A model generated the notes under the pieces. That model saw only the letters and a program-made list of their open reading frames with translations, did no database searches and was not told where the DNA came from. Of a stretch of DNA of 19,745 nucleotides, positions 14,072 through 19,745 are shown one piece after another (the first letter of the stretch is position 1; the number at the start of each line of letters is the position of its first letter). The position numbers were made by a program, and so were the translations under genes. Source of the DNA: an uncultured Collinsella sp. (GTDB taxonomy: Bacteria; Actinomycetota; Coriobacteriia; Coriobacteriales; Coriobacteriaceae); assembly GCA_900547025.1 (NCBI GenBank), contig UREZ01000029.1, forward strand, positions 1-19,745, written 5' to 3'.

Positions 14072-16081
14072 ATGGCTAAGTTTGACATCATCGCCGCGAC
14101 CGGTTGCCCGACCGGCATTGCGCACACCTTCATGGCGAAGGAGGCGCTGGAGAAGGCTGCTGCCGAGCGAGGTCTGACCATTAAGGTCGAGACTCATGGC
14201 CAGGTCGGCGTCGAGAACGAGCTCACCAAGAGCGAGATCGCCGGTGCCAAGGCCGTCGTCGTCGCAGCCGATAAGGATGTCCAGGCTGAGCGTTTCGCCG
14301 GTAAGCCTATGGTTTCCGTTGGTGTTTCCAAGGCCCTGTCTGTCGAGGCTGCTGGTAAGCTGATCGACCGCGCGCTCGCCGCCAAGGGCGACGACACGGT
14401 TGCCGCTGCCGCCGATGTCGAGGACGAGGTCGAGGAGAAGGAGTCCATCGGTCACGTCATCTACAAGCACCTCATGAACGGCGTCAGCCACATGCTTGTC
14501 TTCGTCGTTGCCGGTGGTGTTCTGACCGCCATTTCGTTCCTGTGGGGCATCACGTCCTTTGATTCGACGGCTGCCGACTACAACAGCTTTGCCGCGATGC
14601 TCAAGATTATCGGCGGTATCGCCATGAACCTCATGGTTCCGGTGCTCTCCGCTTACATCGCCGAGTCCATCGGCAAGCGCCCGGCGCTCGTCCCCGGTTT
14701 CGTCGCCGGTATGATCGCCATCCAGGGCTTGCCTGTTAACGCCGATACCGGCATGATCGACGCCGGTGGCGTAGGTGTGGGCTTTGGCTTCCTGGGCGGC
14801 ATCGTCGGCGGCTTCCTCGCTGGCTATGTCATCCTGCTGCTCGAGAAGGTTTTCTCTAAAATTCCCGCGAGCCTTAATGGCCTGAAGGCAATCTTCCTGT
14901 ATCCGCTGTGCTCTACCGCCATCGTCGGCCTGGTCATGCTCGGTATTTCCGGCCCCATGGCTGCCATTAACCAGGGTATGATGGATTTCCTGCAGAGCCT
15001 CGGTAACTCCGGTCCGGTGATCCTTGGCCTGGCCATCGGCTGCATGTGCGCCTTTGATATGGGCGGCCCGGTCAACAAGGCTGCTTACGCTACTGGCACC
15101 TTCCTGCTCGGTACCGCTCTCGAAGCTGGCGTCGGCACCGAGACCTACAACTTCGGCACCAACTTCATGGCTGCCGTCTCCGCCGCTTGCATCGTTCCGC
15201 CGCTGATCACCACCTTCGCCGTCGTTGTCGGTAAGAAGTACTTCAGCCAGGAGGATCATGACGCCGGTATCGTCAACCTCATCCTTGGTTGCACCCACAT
15301 CACCGAGGGCGCCATTCCGTTCATGACCAAGAACATCTGGCCCGTCATGCCCATCATGATGCTCGGTTCCTCTATCGCTTCGATCCTGACCATTATGTTC
15401 AACGTTCACGATCCGGCGCCTCACGGTGGCTTCCTGGTCCTGCCCGTTGTCGAGAACGGTCCGCTTTGGGTCCTCGCGATCCTCATCGGCGCTGTTGTCG
15501 GTGGCATCCTGTTCGTGGCCTTCAAGAAGTACGACTTCGAGAAGAACCAGAAGGCAGCTCCCGCCGCCGCTGCTCAGCCGGTCGAGGCCCCCAAGGCCGC
15601 TGCCGTCGAGCCCCCCAAGGCCGAGGCTGCCGACTTCGTGAAGGTCGAGAACGTCTTTGTCGCCGAGGACTTCGCTTCTCGTGACGAGGCTCTGAGCTTT
15701 GTCTCCAACAAGGCCGTCAAGGCCGGTGTCGCGAGCGACGCCGATGCCGTGATGAACGCCTTCCTGGCCCGCGAGGCCGAGGGTACCACGGGCATGATGG
15801 AGGGCTTCGCCATTCCGCATGCCAAGTCCGATGCCATTACCGAGGCCGCCGTTATCGTCGTCAAGGACGACTCCGGCGTCACCGGTTGGGACACCATGGA
15901 CGGCGCTCCTGTCAACGTGGCTATCGCCCTGCTCATCCCCGGTGCCCAGGCTGGCACCACGCATCTCAAGATTCTGTCCAAGGTCGCCGAGGCGCTCATG
16001 GACGAGGACTTCCGTGCCACCGTCAAGGGTTCCACCGATGCCGCCGAGATCGCCAAGACGATCAACGCCCGTCTGGTCTAA
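14072..16081 (+). CDS. Fructose-type PTS permease, EIIBCA fusion
   Basis: This 669-aa membrane protein is predicted to import fructose while phosphorylating it to fructose-1-phosphate. Domains run B–C–A. EIIB-Fru is at about 1–100, with phospho-Cys12 in ATGCPTGIAHTFMA. A charged linker with an acidic run lies at 105–125. The EIIC membrane domain is at about 126–480, with many hydrophobic helices and GGPVNKAAYATG plus THITEGAIPF motifs. An Ala/Pro/Glu-rich linker lies at 485–525. EIIA-Fru follows to the end, with phospho-His583 in GFAIPHAKSDAI. The ATG at 14072 follows AAGGAGGGA; an in-frame upstream extension to 14000 lacks family similarity. The gene diverges from the RpiR-type regulator and is followed by a good terminator. 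Mannose or another hexose remains possible, but the linked 1-phosphofructokinase favours fructose. Confidence 0.93.
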   Translation: MAKFDIIAATGCPTGIAHTFMAKEALEKAAAERGLTIKVETHGQVGVENELTKSEIAGAKAVVVAADKDVQAERFAGKPMVSVGVSKALSVEAAGKLIDRALAAKGDDTVAAAADVEDEVEEKESIGHVIYKHLMNGVSHMLVFVVAGGVLTAISFLWGITSFDSTAADYNSFAAMLKIIGGIAMNLMVPVLSAYIAESIGKRPALVPGFVAGMIAIQGLPVNADTGMIDAGGVGVGFGFLGGIVGGFLAGYVILLLEKVFSKIPASLNGLKAIFLYPLCSTAIVGLVMLGISGPMAAINQGMMDFLQSLGNSGPVILGLAIGCMCAFDMGGPVNKAAYATGTFLLGTALEAGVGTETYNFGTNFMAAVSAACIVPPLITTFAVVVGKKYFSQEDHDAGIVNLILGCTHITEGAIPFMTKNIWPVMPIMMLGSSIASILTIMFNVHDPAPHGGFLVLPVVENGPLWVLAILIGAVVGGILFVAFKKYDFEKNQKAAPAAAAQPVEAPKAAAVEPPKAEAADFVKVENVFVAEDFASRDEALSFVSNKAVKAGVASDADAVMNAFLAREAEGTTGMMEGFAIPHAKSDAITEAAVIVVKDDSGVTGWDTMDGAPVNVAIALLIPGAQAGTTHLKILSKVAEALMDEDFRATVKGSTDAAEIAKTINARLV

Positions 16082-16119
16082 TTCCGCGGTACGCGAATAA
16101 CATCGCCCCCCTGTATATA

Positions 16120-16154
16120 GGGCGGAGTCCCTCCCCAGGGTCTCCGCCCTTTTT
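16120..16154 (+). terminator. Rho-independent terminator after the PTS permease
   Basis: GC-rich arms 16120–16132 and 16137–16149 pair over 12 of 13 positions (one T–T mismatch) with a 4-nt loop, followed directly by five T (16150–16154). This ends the permease transcript 39 nt after its stop. Confidence 0.88.
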
Positions 16155-16165
16155 ACATCCCTCCC

Positions 16166-16238
16166 ATAAGTTGCGGTGAAATAGGGACTGTTTATACGAT
16201 TCAACCCCAAATTCAGTCTCTATTTCATCGCAACTTAT
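16166..16238. repeat. 25-bp inverted repeat with 23-bp loop
   Basis: Arms 16166–16190 and 16214–16238 match at 23 of 25 positions. The two differences become G·U pairs in + strand RNA, so that strand would pair fully. There is no U-tract. It begins 12 bp after the permease terminator and resembles a small mobile or REP-like intergenic palindrome. Confidence 0.85.
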
Positions 16239-16341
16239 AAAAGGGCATAGAGAGGGCTGCCTATCGAGTCTTTGTCGCGAACAGGTCATCAGCCAGAATT
16301 CCGTTCGCACGATATTACTCTGGACCGACCGAGTTTCCGCA

Positions 16342-16470
16342 GCTTGCTTGCCGGGCGGGGCGATTAAGTTTGTCGCGAGTTCCGCACGCAAAGGAAAGCA
16401 CTTAATGTGCTTTCCGTCTTGCGCAGGACTGTAGAGCAGCAAACTTAATCGCCCCGCCCGGCAAGCAAGC
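16342..16470. repeat. 31-bp perfect inverted repeat enclosing a second hairpin
   Basis: Arms 16342–16372 and 16440–16470 are exact reverse complements over 31 bp. Inside, CGCAA (16387–16391) pairs with TTGCG (16419–16423), and GGAAAGCAC (16393–16401) pairs with GTGCTTTCC (16407–16415) around a TTAAT loop. The whole 129 bp could form one long cruciform or RNA hairpin. No open reading frame, target-site duplication or U-tract was identified. Confidence 0.9.
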
Positions 16471-16607
16471 GGACGACAAACACATCTGTCCAACAATTCG
16501 TGTGAAACACAATGAAAAACCGTTTGATGTGAGTTAATATAAACAACGTCGTGAATCTGACTCCTGCCACATGCATGACAGGGGTTAAACACAAAAAGGA
16601 GTCAATT

Positions 16608-16871
16608 ATGGTTTCTGAGAAGGCTACCCTCGTTAATCCTCAGGGTCTGCACATGCGTCCGGCTGGTCTGTTTGCCTCCACCATGGGCAAGTACGCCTGT
16701 GACGTGACGGTCGTTACCCCCGAGAAGGAGGTCAACGGCAAGTCCCCGATGGCCCTCATGGCTGCTGGTATCCCCTGCGGCACCGAGGTCGAGGTAAAGT
16801 GCGACGGCGCTGACGAGGCCGAGGCTCTGGCTGCTGCCATCGAGCTCATCAAGAGCGGTCTTGGCGAGTAG
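16608..16871 (+). CDS. ptsH: PTS phosphocarrier protein HPr
   Basis: HPr carries phosphate from Enzyme I to the EIIA domains of sugar permeases. The 87-aa protein has phospho-His15 in NPQGLHMRPAG and a regulatory-type Ser46 in NGKSPMALMAAGIP. This is the site phosphorylated by HPr kinase in Firmicutes; whether that kinase exists here cannot be seen. The ATG at 16608 is chosen for the AAAAAGGAG at 16594–16602 and because it places His and Ser at the canonical 15 and 46. An upstream in-frame ATG at 16551 would add 19 residues. The gene sits upstream of ptsI, separated by an apparent attenuator. Confidence 0.97.
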   Translation: MVSEKATLVNPQGLHMRPAGLFASTMGKYACDVTVVTPEKEVNGKSPMALMAAGIPCGTEVEVKCDGADEAEALAAAIELIKSGLGE

Positions 16872-16916
16872 AACTCAAACGGGTCGCATGTTGAACAACT
16901 AAGTTCATATTTGGGG

Positions 16917-16952
16917 GCGCAGTGACCTGTTGTAAGGTAGCTGCGCTCTTTT
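16917..16952 (+). terminator. Terminator or attenuator between ptsH and ptsI
   Basis: GCGCAG (16917–16922) pairs with CTGCGC (16941–16946), and inside it ACCT (16925–16928) pairs with AGGT (16935–16938). TCTTTT follows at 16947–16952. Partial termination here would make more ptsH than ptsI mRNA. No clear separate ptsI promoter is visible in the 52 nt that follow. Confidence 0.65.
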
Positions 16953-17004
16953 GTCATGGATATGGCAAAACGCTTTATCACATGACACGGAGAGAGGAAT
17001 GGGA

Positions 17005-18708
17005 ATGTATCAGGGAGTCAACGCTTCCGAGGGCATCGGTATCGGCACCGTCATGGTCGCCGTCGATCCCGACTTGACGTTTGAGCCGCACGAGGTTGCC
17101 GATTCGGCAGCAGAGAAGGAGCGCTATCAGTCCGCTCTTTCGGTCTTCTGCGAGAAGACCCAGGCTCAGGCCGACCACATGAAGGAGACGGTGGGCGAGG
17201 CCGAGGCCGAGATCATGAGCGGACACATTGTCCTGGCTCAGGACCCGGGCATGACCGACGCCATCAACGCCGCCATTGACGGCGGTACCTGCGCCGAGCA
17301 GGCGCTCATGGACACCTCGACCATGTTCGAGAACATGTTCCTGTCCATGGACGACGAGATGTTCCGTCTGCGCGCGGCCGACATCGCCGACATCCGCACC
17401 GGTATTCTGGCCGAGCTGCTGGGCAAGGAGGTCGTCGACCTCTCCGTCCTGCCCGAGAACACCGTCGTTGTCGTGCATGACCTCACGCCGTCCATGACCG
17501 CCACGATCGATAAGGCCCACGTTGCCGGTATCGTCACCGAGACCGGTGGCCGCACGTCGCACTCCGCGATCATTGCGCGCGCCCTTGAGATTCCGGCTGT
17601 CCTTTCGGTTTCCAACAGCTGCACCGCGCTGCGCAACGGTATGACCGTTGTCGTCGACGGTGGCAAGGGTATCGTCGAGGCCGATCCCGACGAGGAGACG
17701 CTCGCCGCCTACACCGCCAAGGCCGAGGCCTTCGCTGCCGAGAAGGCAGCCCTCGAGGCCTTCCGTGGCAAGCCGTCCGTGACTGCCGATGGCATCAAGA
17801 AGATCATCGCCTGCAACATCGGTAACCCTGATGACGTGCCCAACGCGCTCGATCACGATGCCGAGGCCATCGGTCTGTTCCGCTCCGAGTTCCTGTTCAT
17901 GGACTCCGCTGAGCTTCCTTCCGAGGAGGAGCAGTTCAACGCCTACCGTAAGGTCGCCAGCGCGCTCAAGGGCGCTCCGGTCATCATCCGCACGCTCGAT
18001 GTGGGTGGCGACAAGGAGATTCCGTATCTGCACATGGTCAAGGAAGATAACCCCTTCATGGGCTTCCGCGCCGTGCGTTACTGCCTGGCCAATCCCGACC
18101 AGTACAAGGTCCAGCTCCGCGCTCTGCTGCGCGCTAGCGCCTTCGGTGACGTAAAGATCATGATCCCGCTCGTCACCTGCGTCGAGGAGGTCTTGGCTGT
18201 CAAGGAGCTCGTCGAGCAGTGCAAGGCCGAGCTGACCGAAGAGGGTCGCAAGTTCAACGAGAACATCGAGGTCGGCATCATGGTCGAGACGCCCGCCGCT
18301 TCGCTGCTCGCAGACCGTCTGGCCGAGGTCGCCGACTTCTTCTCCATCGGCACCAACGACCTGATCGGCTACACCATGTGCGCCGACCGTGGCAACGACA
18401 CCATCTCCAACCTGTACCAGGTTTACTATCCTGCCGTGCTCCGCTCGCTCAAGAACATCATCGAGAGCGGCGTGAAGGCCGGCATTATGGTCGGTATGTG
18501 CGGCGAGGCCGATGCCGATCCGCTGCTCGAGCCGCTGCTGATCAGCTGGGGCCTGGAGGAGTTCTCGATGAGCGCTCCGTCGATCCTGCGCGCCCGCAAG
18601 ACCATCAGCCAGTGGACCAAGGCCGAGTGCGACGAGCTCGCCGAGAAGGCGCTCGCCTGCAACACCGCCGCCGAGGTCAAGGCACTGCTCGAGTCCGCAG
18701 CTCGCTAA
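17005..18708 (+). CDS. ptsI: PTS Enzyme I (phosphoenolpyruvate-protein phosphotransferase)
   Basis: Enzyme I takes phosphate from PEP and passes it to HPr in the cytoplasm. The 567-aa length fits the family (~570). Landmarks: N-terminal YQGVNASEGIGIG, the HPr-binding helical domain (about 25–145), phospho-His186 in GGRTSHSAIIARALEIPAV, and the C-terminal PEP-binding barrel with FLFMD, RTLDVGGDKEIPY, MIPLV, GIMVETPAA, SIGTNDL and catalytic Cys in GMCGEADADP. The ATG at 17005 is chosen because AGAGAGGA lies 7–8 nt before it; the ATG at 16999 is only about 2 nt from that site. It follows ptsH after a hairpin and precedes the 1-phosphofructokinase gene. Confidence 0.96.
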   Translation: MYQGVNASEGIGIGTVMVAVDPDLTFEPHEVADSAAEKERYQSALSVFCEKTQAQADHMKETVGEAEAEIMSGHIVLAQDPGMTDAINAAIDGGTCAEQALMDTSTMFENMFLSMDDEMFRLRAADIADIRTGILAELLGKEVVDLSVLPENTVVVVHDLTPSMTATIDKAHVAGIVTETGGRTSHSAIIARALEIPAVLSVSNSCTALRNGMTVVVDGGKGIVEADPDEETLAAYTAKAEAFAAEKAALEAFRGKPSVTADGIKKIIACNIGNPDDVPNALDHDAEAIGLFRSEFLFMDSAELPSEEEQFNAYRKVASALKGAPVIIRTLDVGGDKEIPYLHMVKEDNPFMGFRAVRYCLANPDQYKVQLRALLRASAFGDVKIMIPLVTCVEEVLAVKELVEQCKAELTEEGRKFNENIEVGIMVETPAASLLADRLAEVADFFSIGTNDLIGYTMCADRGNDTISNLYQVYYPAVLRSLKNIIESGVKAGIMVGMCGEADADPLLEPLLISWGLEEFSMSAPSILRARKTISQWTKAECDELAEKALACNTAAEVKALLESAAR

Positions 18709-18725
18709 TTTGGTATCAGAGGTAA

Positions 18726-18755
18726 CCGCGTGGTTGGAATGGGCCGGCCACGCGG
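18726..18755 (+). promoter_or_regulatory. Hairpin between ptsI and the 1-phosphofructokinase gene
   Basis: CCGCGTGG (18726–18733) pairs with CCACGCGG (18748–18755) around a 14-nt loop. No U-tract follows, so read-through is expected. It may act as an mRNA processing or stability element within the ptsI–pfk message. Confidence 0.45.
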
Positions 18756-18782
18756 CCCTCACATATACAGGGGGTACTGTAA

Positions 18783-19715
18783 ATGTTCTACACGCTAACC
18801 GCTAACCCGGCTGTCGACATGACGGTTTCGAGCTCTCCGCTCGAGCCCGACGAGAACGTCCGCACCGGCTCGGCCAGCTACACGGCTAACGGCAAGGGCC
18901 TCGACGTGTCCTTCGCCTTTAAGAAGATGGGCGTCGACACCGTCGCGCTCGGCTTCTTCGCCGGCTTCACGGGCAAGTTTATCGTCGAGGAGGTCATGAA
19001 CCTGGGTTGCCTGTGCCGCCCGGTCTGGACCGACGGTATCACGCGCATCAACACCTACGTCAACGATGGCCAGCACGAGTACGGCATCCTGAACCCTGGT
19101 GCTCCGATCACGCCGCAGCACCAGGAGGAGCTCTATAACATCCTGGACACCGCGGGCGATCTCGAGTGCCTGATCGTCTCCGGCTCCGTGCCTCCCAAAG
19201 CTACGCCCGACTTCCTGGCTCAGGTCATGGAGCACGCTCAGGCTCGTGGCGCTGACGTCGTCCTGGACCTGTCCTCCGACAAGCTCAAGGAGCTCGCTCA
19301 CAAGAAGCCGCTGCTCATCAAGCCGAACCATCACGAGATGAAGGCCATCTTCGGCGTGCCGGTCGACACCGACGATGAGGTTCGTGTCGCCATGAAGATG
19401 GCTCACGACGCTGGCGTTCAGAACGTGCTGCTCACCCGTGGTAGCCGCGGCGACGCTTACTTCTCCAACGGCGAGGACATCTGGTACGCCAAGCGTGAGT
19501 TCAACATCAAGCTGGTCTCTTCCGTCTGCGCCGGCGACTGCACCCTCGCTGCGTTCCTGCACAAGTGGTACAGGGATCGCGACAACGTCGAGGAGGCCAT
19601 GAAGCTCGCTATGGCCACCGGTGCCAACGTTGCCGAGTCCGTCGGCATCGGTGACTTCGGTCACGTCGACGAGTACAGCAAGCGCGTTGCTGTCCGCAAG
19701 CTCGATCGTCAGTAA
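18783..19715 (+). CDS. fruK: PfkB-family 1-phosphofructokinase
   Basis: This 310-aa PfkB-type kinase is predicted to convert fructose-1-phosphate and ATP to fructose-1,6-bisphosphate, the step after PTS fructose uptake. It matches FruK in order: LTANPAVDMTV at the N-terminus, NGKGLDVSFAFKKMG (36–50; NGKGINVA in most FruK), GITRINTYV, IVSGSVPP, LLIKPNHHEMKAIFG, and the catalytic-base motif SVCAGDCTLAAFL with D252. Usual FruK has VGAGDS here; the Cys residues flanking AGD are unusual. The ribosome binding site CAGGGGG lies at 18769–18775. The location behind ptsH–ptsI and the fructose-type permease supports the fructose assignment. Tagatose-6-phosphate kinase (LacC-like) is the main alternative. 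Confidence 0.85.
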   Translation: MFYTLTANPAVDMTVSSSPLEPDENVRTGSASYTANGKGLDVSFAFKKMGVDTVALGFFAGFTGKFIVEEVMNLGCLCRPVWTDGITRINTYVNDGQHEYGILNPGAPITPQHQEELYNILDTAGDLECLIVSGSVPPKATPDFLAQVMEHAQARGADVVLDLSSDKLKELAHKKPLLIKPNHHEMKAIFGVPVDTDDEVRVAMKMAHDAGVQNVLLTRGSRGDAYFSNGEDIWYAKREFNIKLVSSVCAGDCTLAAFLHKWYRDRDNVEEAMKLAMATGANVAESVGIGDFGHVDEYSKRVAVRKLDRQ

Positions 19716-19745
19716 TCGAAACGCGACATATTCGTGCGCATGCGG

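Larger units (their letters stand above)
16155..16607. other. Gene-poor intergenic region before ptsH, rich in palindromes
   Basis: No credible coding sequence was found in these ~450 bases. The open minus-strand frame at 16062–16592 crosses the terminator and both palindromes and matches no family. The region holds a 25-bp inverted repeat (16166–16238), about 100 bp of unremarkable sequence (16239–16341), a 31-bp perfect inverted repeat with an inner hairpin (16342–16470) and an AT-richer stretch before ptsH. There TAATAT (16535–16540) and the overlapping TATAAA (16538–16543) are possible –10 boxes without a good –35. AAAAAGGAG (16594–16602) is the ptsH ribosome binding site. Confidence 0.7.

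Noticed and set aside
13836..14177. 113-codon + strand frame in the regulator–permease gap
   Set aside because: It overlaps the candidate operators and the start of the permease in another frame, lacks a ribosome binding site, and matches no family.
13970..16210. 746-codon open frame on the minus strand opposite the PTS permease
   Set aside because: It is rich in Asp/Gly/His/Val with low complexity, matches no family, and runs antisense through a clear EIIBCA gene. High third-position GC in the real gene creates such long shadow frames.
16342..16470. Invertible promoter (phase-variable switch) bounded by the 31-bp repeats
   Set aside because: The enclosed 67 bp is itself largely self-complementary and has no visible promoter, so inversion would change little. 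No recombinase gene is nearby.
16166..16470. CRISPR array
   Set aside because: There are only two unrelated palindromes, with no repeated unit–spacer pattern and no cas genes.
16062..16592. 176-codon minus-strand frame in the permease–ptsH gap
   Set aside because: It reads through the terminator and both palindromes, has Cys/Arg-rich random-looking sequence, and matches no family.
16978..18762. 594-codon minus-strand frame opposite ptsI
   Set aside because: It has the same Gly/Leu/Asp-rich shadow composition, and the + strand Enzyme I motifs are unequivocal.

Overview
The window looks like a chromosomal segment from a high-G+C, human-gut-type actinobacterium of the class Coriobacteriia, most likely Collinsella. 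This rests on base composition, codon use, and the mix of an efp–asp23–nusB housekeeping cluster with a complete PEP-dependent fructose PTS locus. The assignment is inferred from gene content and protein sequence only, because there is no rRNA in the window. Coding density is high, nearly all genes are on the + strand, and no tRNA, rRNA, IS element or CRISPR array was seen.

Region 1 (1–6362) is a tightly packed + strand gene train: the 3' part of alaS, ruvX (Holliday-junction resolvase), mltG (lytic transglycosylase with a repetitive Pro/Gln/Ala cytoplasmic tail), a YqeG-type HAD phosphatase, aroK (shikimate kinase) and an aroB-like gene. Several junctions overlap or nearly touch (ruvX/mltG 8 nt, mltG/yqeG 1 nt gap, aroK/aroB ATGA). 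The aroB-like product keeps the 3-dehydroquinate synthase fold pattern but lacks nearly all catalytic and metal-binding residues. This is the most surprising protein in the window.

Region 2 (6363–7690) holds a monocistronic M24 aminopeptidase P gene, with a possible promoter and leader hairpin in front and a strong terminator behind. Region 3 (7722–12882) is a second operon: efp, asp23-family, nusB (TTG start), xseB, tlyA, nadK and recN, with ATGA/TGATG-type overlaps from xseB onward.

Region 4 (12942–19715) is a fructose PTS locus. A minus-strand RpiR/SIS regulator diverges from a large B–C–A fructose permease. After a terminator and about 450 bp of unusual palindromic intergenic DNA come ptsH (HPr), ptsI (Enzyme I) and a 1-phosphofructokinase gene. 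Together these encode the whole path PEP → EI → HPr → EIIA/EIIB/EIIC → fructose-1-P → fructose-1,6-bisphosphate, with a local regulator. The shared regulator/permease intergenic region carries a perfect TGAAAG-N3-CTTTCA palindrome and repeated TTTCA half-sites, which are good operator candidates.

Most of the remaining interest is in non-coding structure. There is a 31-bp perfect inverted repeat enclosing a second hairpin (16342–16470), a 25-bp inverted repeat (16166–16238), a short palindrome between recN and rpiR that shares a core with the latter, and an apparent attenuator between ptsH and ptsI.
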